DNA of 11,967 bases from an uncultured Desulfobacterales bacterium (GTDB lineage Bacteria; Desulfobacterota; Desulfobacteria; Desulfobacterales; G020354645), in the NCBI GenBank assembly GCA_947259865.1, contig CAMYNZ010000235.1:1-11967 (forward strand), in the 5' to 3' direction. The notes below the pieces were generated by a model. It saw only the letters and a list, made by a program, of their open reading frames with translations, was not told the origin of the DNA and ran no database searches. The position numbers were made by a program, and so were the translations under genes. Shown one piece after another: positions 6,153 to 11,967 of the stretch; within the stretch, counting starts at the first letter, position 1; each line of letters opens with the position of its first letter.

Positions 6153-7448
6153 TTGAATCCTGAACCTACACCCACATGTTTTATCCATTTTGACAAAAAT
6201 CTTTGCAACCGTTGCATCGATTGTGTGAGGGCCTGCCCGACCAAAGCCATCCGAATTAGGAACGATCAAACCATTCGTATGGTCGACCAATGCATTGGAT
6301 GCGGTGATTGCATCCGAGTTTGCCCAAAAGGGGCGATGACCGCGGCCACAGCATCGCTCGCATCCCTGGAAAAAGACAAGATTCCTGTGGCCCTTGTCCA
6401 TCCGACCCTCTATGCCCAGTTTCCAGGGATTGCGCCAATGGATCTGCTTGCGGCTGTCAAGAACCTGGGATTTCACCATGTCATGGATATGTCTCATTAT
6501 ATTGAGATGTTTCAATGCGCCACCGAGGAGTTCATCAGACGCAATAGGGTCTCACAGCAGGCGCCATGGCCTCTGATCTCACCCTTCTGCCCGGTGGCTA
6601 TCCACCTTATCACAGTTATGTTTCCAAGTCTTTTACACCATGTCCTGCCGATTATGAGACCCGTCGCTCTGGCCGGCAGGGAAATCAAGCGGAGCCTTGC
6701 AAAGGAGCACAGGGTATCAGAAGACGAAGTGGTTATCTATCATATCACCCCTAACCGGGCTTCTTATCCATTTGAACGATCCTACGTGGACAGAGCTTTG
6801 GGCATAAACGACGTCTATGCGCAACTGATCCGACAAATCGAACAATTCGAGAATAATGATTCGATTTCCTCGCTCCAGGATCAATTCAACATCACGGTGA
6901 CCGGAAACGGTCTGATGTGGGCGATATCCGGCGGCGAGATCGCCGGCCTCAACATTGAGTCAACCCTTGCGGTATCGGGAATCAGGGAGACCATGGCCTA
7001 TTTGGAAAAAATCGAGCTCGGCCTTTTTGGTGATACCGAATATATAGAATTGCGGACTTGCCCGGATGGATGCGTGGGCGGTGTGCTCACCGGTATTGAC
7101 AGACACCTGGCCAAGAGTGCCGTCTTGCGCATGGTTCCCAAGCTCGATTCCGGCAGACGGCTGCCGCGAAAAAAAATACTTCGCCTTTATGAGAAAGGTC
7201 GATTTATGGCCGAAACGATGCCGTCCGATCTGGAAAAGTTATTCGGCACCAAAAAAGAGCATATGTCGCTGGAATCGTTGCAGAAGGTAGAAAACCTTTT
7301 GAAAAGCATTAACGGTATGAACTGTGCTGCTTGCGGTTCACCGGATTGCAGAACTTTTTGCGAAGATGTTGTCATGGGAAAAGCGGCTTTAAGGGACTGT
7401 CTTTTGATTTGGGCCCGCGAAAACGGTGGCGACACCTCCGGTCCGTGA
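6153..7448 (+). CDS. [FeFe]-hydrogenase-like Fe-S protein with degenerate H-cluster site (probable redox sensor)
   Basis: This 431-residue protein starts at TTG 6153, with GGAG (6142-6145) 7 nt upstream. Two [4Fe-4S] motifs (C18/21/24/28 and C47/50/53/57) are followed by a hydrogenase large-subunit C-terminal-like domain. A C-terminal cluster motif, C391-x2-C394-x4-C399-x3-C403, lies at 391-403. Of the H-cluster motifs, L1 is reduced to SPFCP (only C146). L2 reads HITPNRAS, where catalytic or sensory forms have a PC motif, so the ligand cysteine is replaced by N201. L3 keeps both cysteines, TCPDGCVGG (C303, C307). It resembles the sensory-type hydrogenase relatives found in this accessory module but lacks their PAS or phosphatase extension. 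Loss of L2 makes a normal H-cluster and H2 chemistry unlikely. A role as Fe-S redox sensor or electron carrier is inferred. Confidence 0.82.
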   Translation: MNPEPTPTCFIHFDKNLCNRCIDCVRACPTKAIRIRNDQTIRMVDQCIGCGDCIRVCPKGAMTAATASLASLEKDKIPVALVHPTLYAQFPGIAPMDLLAAVKNLGFHHVMDMSHYIEMFQCATEEFIRRNRVSQQAPWPLISPFCPVAIHLITVMFPSLLHHVLPIMRPVALAGREIKRSLAKEHRVSEDEVVIYHITPNRASYPFERSYVDRALGINDVYAQLIRQIEQFENNDSISSLQDQFNITVTGNGLMWAISGGEIAGLNIESTLAVSGIRETMAYLEKIELGLFGDTEYIELRTCPDGCVGGVLTGIDRHLAKSAVLRMVPKLDSGRRLPRKKILRLYEKGRFMAETMPSDLEKLFGTKKEHMSLESLQKVENLLKSINGMNCAACGSPDCRTFCEDVVMGKAALRDCLLIWARENGGDTSGP

Positions 7449-7531
7449 CCCGGTCATCGGATGGAATTGCACTAAGACACTTAGATGATAGTCGATACAC
7501 ATTTCGATTGATATCGGAAGGACGGTGCAAG

Positions 7532-7879
7532 ATGACAGTAAAAGATCTGGTGGAACAATTTGGATTGCAGGTGGCGGCAGGCAAAAAAGGCCTCAGCCGA
7601 CCGGTGCGGGATGGGTATTGCGGCGATCTTTTGAGCGACGTTATGGCAAATGCCCCTGAAAGCTGTGTGTGGTTAACCGTGCAGGGCCATCAAAATATCG
7701 TGGCGGTGGCGGTTTTGAAAGAAATGGCAGCCATGATCCTCACGGGCGGACAGTCAGCGGATGAGGAAACAATTGCAAAAGCCGATGCAGAGGGTATCCC
7801 CATTCTTCAATGGGCCGGTTCAGCCTTTGATCTGGCGGGTCGCATATATGCAATGGGCATCGGTCATGCCAACGATTAA
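7532..7879 (+). CDS. DRTGG-domain protein (second copy)
   Basis: The protein has 115 residues from ATG 7532, with AAGGA 9 nt upstream. The family-typical start MTVKDLVEQFGLQVAAG supports this start over upstream in-frame codons, which lie inside the preceding gene. It has the same general plan as the first DRTGG-like protein: an N-terminal KDLVE helix, GYCGDLLSDVMANAPESCVWLT, a central AVLKEMAAMILTGG, and a C-terminal IPILQWAGSAFDLAGRIYAMG. The pair differ enough to be ancient paralogs rather than a recent duplication. The gene lies 83 bp after the hydrogenase-like gene and 42 bp before the PHP gene. Ligand and function are unknown; a small-molecule-binding regulatory role is inferred from DRTGG domains elsewhere. 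Confidence 0.75.
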   Translation: MTVKDLVEQFGLQVAAGKKGLSRPVRDGYCGDLLSDVMANAPESCVWLTVQGHQNIVAVAVLKEMAAMILTGGQSADEETIAKADAEGIPILQWAGSAFDLAGRIYAMGIGHAND

Positions 7880-7921
7880 ACCGGTCATGGCAGAGAGGGT
7901 TCGGTATAAGGTAAACAAACG

Positions 7922-8656
7922 TTGAAACAATATACGGCAGATCTCCACGTCCATACATGCCTATCTCCGTGCTCCGATTGGGATATGAGTCCCCAAAAAA
8001 TCGTCCAAAAAAGCCTCAGAAAAAATTTGGATATCATTGCCATCTGTGATCATAATTCTGCCCAAAATACGGAAGCGGCTGTGCGTTCAGGAAAAAAGCA
8101 CGGTATCTGTGTAATTCCGGGGATGGAAATCTGCTCCAAGGAGGAGGTCCATCTTTTGGGACTTTTCGGGAGCCTTGAAAATACCTTGGCGATGCAGGAA
8201 TATGTTTACCCGCACCTGAAAGGGGAAAACCAACCCGCAGTATTCGGACACCAGGTCATTGTGAACGAACACGATGAGGTCCTCGGTGAGAATTCCCGCC
8301 TACTGATCGGGGCGACCGAATTAAGTCTCCACGATATCGCGGTCAAAATTCATGATTTGGGGGGAGTGTGCATTGCCTCCCACGTTGACCGGCCGGCATT
8401 CGGTGTTATAAACCAGCTCGGCTTTATCCCGCCGGATCTGTTACTCGACGGGGTTGAAGTTTCGTATCGGGTACCGCTTGGGGGGGCCCGGGAAAAGATC
8501 CCCGGCATGATGAATCTGCCGTGTATCTCATCTTCCGATGCTCATTTCCTGGCCGATATTGGTAAGGCAAAGACCGTGTTTGTTTTGGCAGCCCCGACTT
8601 TAGCTGAAATTCGTCTTGCGCTCAAAAGCCAAAACGGAAGAAGGATAATAGCCTAA
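7922..8656 (+). CDS. PHP-domain metal-dependent phosphoesterase
   Basis: This 244-residue protein starts at TTG 7922, with AAGG about 10 nt upstream. The PHP metal site is complete: H9-x-H11 in ADLHVHTCLSPCSD, D43-H44 in AICDHNSAQN, E69 with H77, H154 in ASHVDRP, and D206-x-H208 in SSDAH. PHP enzymes hydrolyse phosphomonoesters or phosphodiesters, including nucleotides, using two or three metal ions. This stand-alone type is a regular member of hydrogenase-linked accessory modules, but its substrate is not known to me. It ends directly against the start of the second ATPase gene (0 bp gap), implying coupled synthesis. Hydrolysis of a signalling nucleotide would fit the ligand-binding neighbours, but that is speculation. 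Confidence 0.88.
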   Translation: MKQYTADLHVHTCLSPCSDWDMSPQKIVQKSLRKNLDIIAICDHNSAQNTEAAVRSGKKHGICVIPGMEICSKEEVHLLGLFGSLENTLAMQEYVYPHLKGENQPAVFGHQVIVNEHDEVLGENSRLLIGATELSLHDIAVKIHDLGGVCIASHVDRPAFGVINQLGFIPPDLLLDGVEVSYRVPLGGAREKIPGMMNLPCISSSDAHFLADIGKAKTVFVLAAPTLAEIRLALKSQNGRRIIA

Positions 8657-9205
8657 TTGCGGGAAATTGCACTTCACATTTTAGACGTTGCCGAGAACGG
8701 AATTGCCGCAGGCGCCAGCTGTATCCGCATATATGCAGAAGAGGCTCGCATTAAAAATTTCCTGAAAGTCATAATCGAAGACAACGGCAAAGGGGTCCCG
8801 TTGGAGAAGATCAATACATTAACGGATCCATTTGTCACCAGCCGAACCACACGCAGGGTCGGCTTGGGCCTTCCGCTGCTGGAAGCCGCAGCAAGGCGTT
8901 GTGACGGAAAACTGTCGATTGAATCCGAACCCGGCACGGGAACTCGAATTACGGCCACTTTCCGCTATGACCACATCGATCGGGCGCCGATGGGAGATAT
9001 GACCGGGACCCTGATGACATTAATCATGGGTAACACCGAGGTTGACTTTGTCTACAGCCACCGCATAGACAGCCATCATTTTGATCTGGACACCCGGGAA
9101 ATAAAAGAGGAACTCGGGCCGCTTTACATGACAGATCCCGCGGTAATGTATCATTTAAAACAAACGATAAGAACACAGCTTGAACAATTAGAGTCCGACG
9201 TATAA
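8657..9205 (+). CDS. Stand-alone GHKL/histidine-kinase-like ATPase
   Basis: The 182-residue protein starts at TTG 8657, immediately after the PHP stop, with AAGGA about 11 nt upstream inside the PHP gene. The ATP-binding boxes are in order: N-box AENG with N14, G1 DNGKGVP (42-48), G2 VGLGLPL (68-74) and the GTGTRI segment (93-98). The helix with the phospho-accepting histidine is absent, so this is not a conventional sensor kinase. A C-terminal extension of about 80 residues after the ATPase domain is specific to this hydrogenase-linked subfamily. It could act as a protein kinase or ATP-dependent regulator for the ferredoxin or hydrogenase-like neighbour; this is inference. Unlike the first ATPase of the module, it is intact. 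Confidence 0.85.
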   Translation: MREIALHILDVAENGIAAGASCIRIYAEEARIKNFLKVIIEDNGKGVPLEKINTLTDPFVTSRTTRRVGLGLPLLEAAARRCDGKLSIESEPGTGTRITATFRYDHIDRAPMGDMTGTLMTLIMGNTEVDFVYSHRIDSHHFDLDTREIKEELGPLYMTDPAVMYHLKQTIRTQLEQLESDV

Positions 9206-9230
9206 TTATCCGGAGAAAGGAAACAGAGGC

Positions 9231-9599
9231 ATGGCCAAACTAACGGTTGAAGACCTAAAAAGAATAAAAGAAAAAACATCCAGAGATACATCGGTACGGC
9301 ACGGCCCCGCCAAGGTGAAAATAACGGTCCATATGGGAACCTGCGGCATTGCGGCCGGTGCCCGTGAAGTAATGGCGTCTCTTATGGAGGAGATGGCCCG
9401 AACAGACCGACAGGACATTCGGGTAGTAAATTCCGGATGTATGGGAATGTGCAGCAGCGAACCCAATGTAACCGTAGCGTTTGAAGAACAAGAACCCATC
9501 GTATATCAATTTATGGATGCCAACAAGATGCGGCAGGTCTTTAAGCGCCATGTCCTTTTGGGCGAAGCCCAAACAGATTTTGCTCTGGGAAAAATTTAG
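9231..9599 (+). CDS. HndB-like thioredoxin-fold [2Fe-2S] ferredoxin
   Basis: The 122-residue protein has GGAGAAAGGA ending 9 nt before ATG 9231. An N-terminal charged helix (1-28) precedes a thioredoxin-like ferredoxin domain with KITVHMGTCGIAAGAREVM (C38) and NSGCMGMCSSEPNVTV (C70, C74). Only three cysteines are visible where the NuoE-type site uses four; MGTCGIAAGA with a single cysteine seems usual for this subfamily, so the fourth ligand is unclear. Homologs such as HndB accompany HndA/HndC/HndD hydrogenases as small electron-transfer or regulatory subunits. Here it closes the accessory module, 25 bp after the ATPase, and its domain is duplicated in the fusion protein at 10054-10797. It probably interacts with the NuoE/NuoF-like complex encoded on the opposite arm, which is inferred. 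Confidence 0.88.
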   Translation: MAKLTVEDLKRIKEKTSRDTSVRHGPAKVKITVHMGTCGIAAGAREVMASLMEEMARTDRQDIRVVNSGCMGMCSSEPNVTVAFEEQEPIVYQFMDANKMRQVFKRHVLLGEAQTDFALGKI

Positions 9600-9601
9600 T
9601 A

Positions 9602-9630
9602 TGCATAAAATATCATTCCCTTTTTATGCA
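9602..9630 (+). terminator. Inverted repeat after the ferredoxin gene, possible weak terminator
   Basis: TGCATAAAA (9602-9610) and TTTTATGCA (9622-9630) pair perfectly around an 11-nt loop, starting 3 nt after the stop codon. The stem is AT-rich and no T-run follows, so termination would be weak; 3'-end RNA protection is an alternative. Confidence 0.3.
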
Positions 9631-9716
9631 CGATCTATTAGAGTAGAAAATGTATTGGATCACCAGACGGCTATAATTTGCAATCCAACAACCAATAGGT
9701 TATACCCTAAATGAGC

Positions 9717-9842
9717 GTAAACAAAATGGAGAATTTATATAAAAAACCTAATTTATTATATTCGTTAAGCAACATGTAGGCTGTTTACAACGCTTGCATA
9801 AGTGAAATATAAATTGTCCAAAAACCAACCCATTTTGTTTAC
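9717..9842 (+). repeat. 126-bp segment bounded by a 13-bp perfect inverted repeat
   Basis: GTAAACAAAATGG (9717-9729) and CCATTTTGTTTAC (9830-9842) are exact reverse complements, 100 bp apart. Terminal inverted repeats of this size around a short AT-rich core resemble a miniature transposable element, but no target-site duplication is visible and no transposase is present. A long-range RNA or DNA structure is the alternative. Confidence 0.4.
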
Positions 9843-9853
9843 CCTTCGGGAAA

Positions 9854-9951
9854 GCCACGCCAGAGGCGGGCAAGCCGATGTTTATCCGCCAGAGATCTTT
9901 GGCGGAATACCCCATCTTCCGCGTTGCCCAGGGCTCGCAGTAGTATACTAC
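9854..9951 (+). repeat. Cluster of three dyads, candidate interspersed intergenic repeat
   Basis: Three structures follow each other: GCC-(A)-CGCC/GGCGGGC at 9854-9871 with an AGA loop, TCCGCCA/TGGCGGA at 9885-9906 with an 8-nt loop, and the 12-bp palindrome GTAGTATACTAC at 9940-9951. The sequence CGCCAGAG occurs in both of the first two. Dense, GC-richer dyads in an otherwise AT-rich spacer are typical of repeated extragenic elements, but only one copy is present in this window. Confidence 0.35.
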
Positions 9952-10053
9952 GACTTCGCCCTTGGACGCCTTGAATCTGGGGCACCCTCGACTTTCGCTC
10001 AATCAGGGTTATGGTTTTTTTAAGTAGTTATTGAATCAAATGAGGAGGGAGAA

Positions 10054-10797
10054 ATGACTAGTCTCGACTTTCTGCGGAATGTTGAGGTGCTCAAGGGCCT
10101 GGTCGACAACAAGCTTACCGGTATCCAGGACCATTGTTACGAAAAGGACTACCGGCACAATGAAAAACTTTTCAGCGATGAAGATGACGCAACCTGTTTG
10201 TGGATAATGCGAAAGGGACAGGTCGATCTGCGTTTTGATCTGCCGGCTCGCCCGACATCAGCAAAAAACACCATCTCGTCGCTGTCAAAATATATGACGT
10301 TTGGTTGGTCAGGCCTTGTAGCCCCCTATAAATACAGACTATCGGCGTACTGTGCCACTGAATTCTGTAGGGTCATCCAGATAGAGAGAGAAAAGTTGGT
10401 TAAGATTTTCGAAGAGGATTCAAAAATCGGTTATGTGGTGATGTCGAATCTAGTAGAAATTATCGGCAAACGGTTCCACCAACTGCAGGATTCGGCCTGG
10501 ATATCTCCCTACGCCAGCATAAAGATTATAGTACATCTGGCAACCTGCGGAATCGCTGCAGGGGCGCGCGAAGTCATGAGTGCTCTCATGGATGAAATGG
10601 CGCTCACCGACCGTCTGGACATCCGGATTTTGAGCGGTGGTTGTATCGGAAAGTGTGAGACCGAGCCAAACGTCACGATCGAGATCGAAGGAGAAGATCC
10701 GGTGGTTTACCAGAATATGAATCCTGATAAAATGCGCAAGGTTTTCAAAAAACACATACTTGAGGGTCAAGTCCAGGCTGAATACATCCTTGGTTAG
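10054..10797 (+). CDS. Cyclic-nucleotide-binding-fold protein fused to an HndB-like [2Fe-2S] ferredoxin domain
   Basis: This 247-residue protein has a strong ribosome site (AGGAGGGAG, ending 3 nt before ATG 10054). Residues 1-146 form a CRP-like beta-barrel domain with its following helix. Residues 155-247 are a thioredoxin-like ferredoxin domain closely matching the stand-alone protein at 9231-9599 (shared TCGIAAGAREVM, EPNVT, KMR-VFK), with C165, C197 and C201. There is no helix-turn-helix. The barrel is colinear with the paralog at 10872-11354 but more degenerate: turn glycines are lost (E43, M81) and the phosphate-cassette region reads FGWSGLVAPYKYRLSA, with Trp-Ser after the Gly where cAMP binders have Glu. 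C100 and C105 are shared with the paralog. The combination suggests a sensor coupling ligand or redox state to the Fe-S electron-transfer system. Domain calls are firm, function inferred. Confidence 0.85.
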   Translation: MTSLDFLRNVEVLKGLVDNKLTGIQDHCYEKDYRHNEKLFSDEDDATCLWIMRKGQVDLRFDLPARPTSAKNTISSLSKYMTFGWSGLVAPYKYRLSAYCATEFCRVIQIEREKLVKIFEEDSKIGYVVMSNLVEIIGKRFHQLQDSAWISPYASIKIIVHLATCGIAAGAREVMSALMDEMALTDRLDIRILSGGCIGKCETEPNVTIEIEGEDPVVYQNMNPDKMRKVFKKHILEGQVQAEYILG

Positions 10798-10801
10798 ATT
10801 T

Positions 10802-10839
10802 GGCATCGTTATAGCGATACCCTTTGGGTTTGGTTTTTT
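10802..10839 (+). terminator. Possible weak terminator after the fusion gene
   Basis: A dyad (GG-c-ATCG / CGAT-a-CC, 10802-10821) and a small ACCC-TTT-GGGT hairpin (10819-10829) precede TTTGG and a run of six T (10834-10839). Stems are short and the T-run is offset, so at most partial termination is expected before the paralog gene. Confidence 0.3.
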
Positions 10840-10871
10840 GAAACTTTTGATTCGAACTAGAGGAGGCGGCT

Positions 10872-11354
10872 ATGATCAGTATTGACTTTTTAGAGAAGGT
10901 CGAAGTCTTTCAGGGTCTTGACTCTGAACAGCTTGCAGGAATCAAGGATTGCTGCCGCCAGGAGGAATTTAAGCATGAAACGATACTGATGGAAGAAGGC
11001 GAAGAGGCAAATCACCTTTGGGTAGTCAAAGAGGGTCGAGTGGATCTGCGCTTCGACCTTCCGGGGCTCACCACTTCTGAAGAAAGCACTATTTCCTCGA
11101 TTTTGGAGGCAGGCGCTTTTGGATGGTCGAGCTTTGTACCACCTTATAAGTATCGACTTGCGGGCTATTGTGCCAGCAAAAGTTGCAGATTAATCAAGAT
11201 CGAAAAAGAATGCCTGATCAATCTGTTCGAAAAAGAACCAAGCATCGGTTATGTGGTGATGTCGAGTATAGCCACCGTGGTCGGCAGACGGTTTCATCGA
11301 TTACAGGGAGAAGCCGCCAAAAGCAGGGGCCATGACATTATGGGCGGCTGGTAA
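10872..11354 (+). CDS. Cyclic-nucleotide-binding-fold protein, stand-alone paralog
   Basis: The 160-residue protein has AGGAGG 5 nt before ATG 10872. It contains a single CRP-like barrel plus a C-terminal helix and no DNA-binding domain. It is colinear with residues 1-146 of the preceding fusion protein (shared DFL-x2-VEV, GRVDLRFDLP versus GQVDLRFDLP, PPYKYRL versus APYKYRL, IGYVVMS), showing a tandem duplication. It keeps the turn glycines (G43, G81) lost in the fusion copy, but its ligand cassette (FGWSSFVPPYKYRLAG) also has Trp-Ser in place of the Gly-Glu of cAMP receptors. C100 and C105 are conserved between the two. It ends in a short polar tail where the fusion carries the ferredoxin domain. 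It may form mixed oligomers with the fusion protein; ligand unknown. Confidence 0.8.
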   Translation: MISIDFLEKVEVFQGLDSEQLAGIKDCCRQEEFKHETILMEEGEEANHLWVVKEGRVDLRFDLPGLTTSEESTISSILEAGAFGWSSFVPPYKYRLAGYCASKSCRLIKIEKECLINLFEKEPSIGYVVMSSIATVVGRRFHRLQGEAAKSRGHDIMGGW

Positions 11355-11444
11355 ACGTGCAACACGAGCCTATAGAAAAAGTCACAAACACTTTCCCCGA
11401 ATCCCCTTTTCTTATTTGATTAAATAACCTGAAGCGGATGCTTT

Positions 11445-11473
11445 TTGGTTAAGTGTCTCGGGATTAGTATATT
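11445..11473 (+). promoter_or_regulatory. Candidate promoter for the nucleoside phosphorylase gene
   Basis: TTGGTT (11445-11450), a 17-nt spacer and TATATT (11468-11473) lie about 30 nt before the ATG at 11504. The -10 is good (5/6) and the -35 weak. A separate promoter fits the change of function from the preceding genes. Confidence 0.4.
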
Positions 11474-11503
11474 TGGATTTGAATTCAATAACAGGTCAGA
11501 CCC

Positions 11504-11967
11504 ATGCATCAATATAAAGAAAAGGTAATTGAAACGGCAGGGTTTTTAAAACAACGGTTTAGCCGCTTGCCCAAAATCGGATTACTCACCGGGACGGGCT
11601 TGGGTGACATAACCAGTTTTCTTCAAATATCCCAATCTTTTGACTATGGCGATTTGCCTCATTTTCCTATCTCAACGGTTGAAAGCCACCCTGGCAGGCT
11701 GCTTGCCGGAGAAATACAGAAAATATCTGTACTGGCCCTGCAGGGCCGTTTCCATCTTTACGAAGGGTATTCACCTTATGAGGTTACATTCCCGATCCGG
11801 GTAATGCAAGAGTTGGGAGTTAACATTCTGATTCTTTCCAATGCAGCCGGCGGGTTGAATCCCGACTTTCAGGCCGGCGATATCATGGTGCTCCGCGACC
11901 ACATCAATCTTACCGGGTCCAATCCACTCACCGGACCCAATCAAGATAGATGGGGCATCCGTTTTCC
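11504..11967 (+). CDS. Purine nucleoside phosphorylase (PNP/MTAP family), 3' end outside window
   Basis: It catalyses phosphorolysis of purine nucleosides to free base and (deoxy)ribose-1-phosphate in cytoplasmic purine salvage. The 154 codons present cover about 55-60% of the usual ~270 residues. Recognisable motifs are the phosphate-binding loop LLTGTGLGD (GSGLG type), the SHPG segment, LQGRFHLYEGYSPYEVTFP, and the base-binding NAAGGLNPDFQAGDI followed by DHINLTG. ATG 11504 has AGG 8 nt upstream. The family also includes methylthioadenosine phosphorylase; the substrate-deciding C-terminal residues are outside the window. It lies 149 bp after the cNMP-fold gene, has its own candidate promoter, and is probably functionally unrelated to the redox cluster. 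Confidence 0.92.
   Translation, partial: MHQYKEKVIETAGFLKQRFSRLPKIGLLTGTGLGDITSFLQISQSFDYGDLPHFPISTVESHPGRLLAGEIQKISVLALQGRFHLYEGYSPYEVTFPIRVMQELGVNILILSNAAGGLNPDFQAGDIMVLRDHINLTGSNPLTGPNQDRWGIRF

Larger units (their letters stand above)
9600..10053 (+). other. 454-bp intergenic region rich in inverted repeats
   Basis: I see no supported gene. An 84-codon open frame on the minus strand (9748-10002) has no ribosome site or recognisable family and is probably chance within repeated DNA. The left half is AT-rich and the right half (about 9845-10013) GC-richer, suggesting different origins. It contains a 9-bp inverted repeat just after the ferredoxin stop, a 13-bp inverted repeat spanning 9717-9842, and a cluster of hairpins at 9854-9951. 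The region separates the accessory module from the cNMP-fold genes, so these are probably transcribed separately, but no clear promoter was found. Confidence 0.5.

Noticed and set aside
6153..7448. Considered as an active catalytic [FeFe] hydrogenase
   Set aside because: The L1 motif is reduced, the L2 cysteine is replaced by Asn201, and the length and Fe-S layout match accessory or sensory forms rather than HydA/HndD.
9748..10002. 84-codon minus-strand open frame in the 454-bp intergenic region
   Set aside because: It crosses several inverted repeats, lacks a ribosome site and shows no recognisable family; better treated as repeat DNA.

Overview
The window looks like a chromosomal segment of a strictly anaerobic Desulfobacterota-type bacterium, such as a sulfate reducer or syntroph. 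This is inferred from gene content: flavin and iron-sulfur electron-transfer enzymes, a hydrogenase-type accessory cluster, frequent TTG starts, and an apparent UGA-encoded selenocysteine. No rRNA, tRNA, CRISPR array or complete transposon was seen.

Left arm, minus strand (4706 down to 1). This is a tight operon read right to left: a NuoE-like subunit, a NuoF-like subunit with extra iron-sulfur domains, and a 692-residue fusion of an RnfB-like membrane/Fe-S module to a GltD/NfnB-like flavoprotein. The fourth gene is an RseC-family gene cut by the window edge. The first three resemble the HndA/HndC (HydC/HydB) electron-bifurcating core, but the catalytic subunit is a GltD-type NAD(P) flavoprotein rather than an [FeFe] hydrogenase. 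That is the layout of the Sporomusa-type (Stn) NADH/ferredoxin/NADP transhydrogenase, here probably membrane-tethered. The RseC-family gene has an in-frame TGA exactly where the first cysteine of the family's CxxC motif belongs, followed at the right distance by a strong hairpin with a GGU loop. I read it as a selenoprotein.

Divergent control region (4707-5026). It carries a near-consensus sigma-70 promoter on the plus strand, a weaker one on the minus strand, and dyads at both ends.

Right arm, plus strand (5027-9599). This is the accessory module commonly found beside bifurcating [FeFe] hydrogenases: a DRTGG-type protein, an anti-sigma-like ATPase, a hydrogenase-like Fe-S protein, a second DRTGG-type protein, a PHP-domain hydrolase, a second ATPase, and an HndB-like thioredoxin-fold ferredoxin. 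No catalytic HndD/HydA is present. The first ATPase is broken by an internal deletion and frameshift. The hydrogenase-like protein has lost one H-cluster cysteine. A 398-bp hairpin-rich stretch interrupts the start of the module.

Far right (9600-11967). After a 454-bp non-coding, repeat-rich gap come two paralogous cyclic-nucleotide-binding-fold proteins. The first is fused at its C terminus to a copy of the HndB-like ferredoxin domain. A separate promoter then precedes the 5' part of a purine nucleoside phosphorylase gene.

Working model (inference): the left operon exchanges electrons among NAD(H), NADP(H) and ferredoxin at the membrane, with the seleno-RseC as a partner. The right arm is a redox-sensing or regulatory module whose ferredoxin domain was also captured by a nucleotide-binding sensor fold. 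The strongest candidates for something undescribed are the seleno-RseC, the sensor-ferredoxin fusion, and the pairing of this module with a transhydrogenase rather than a hydrogenase.
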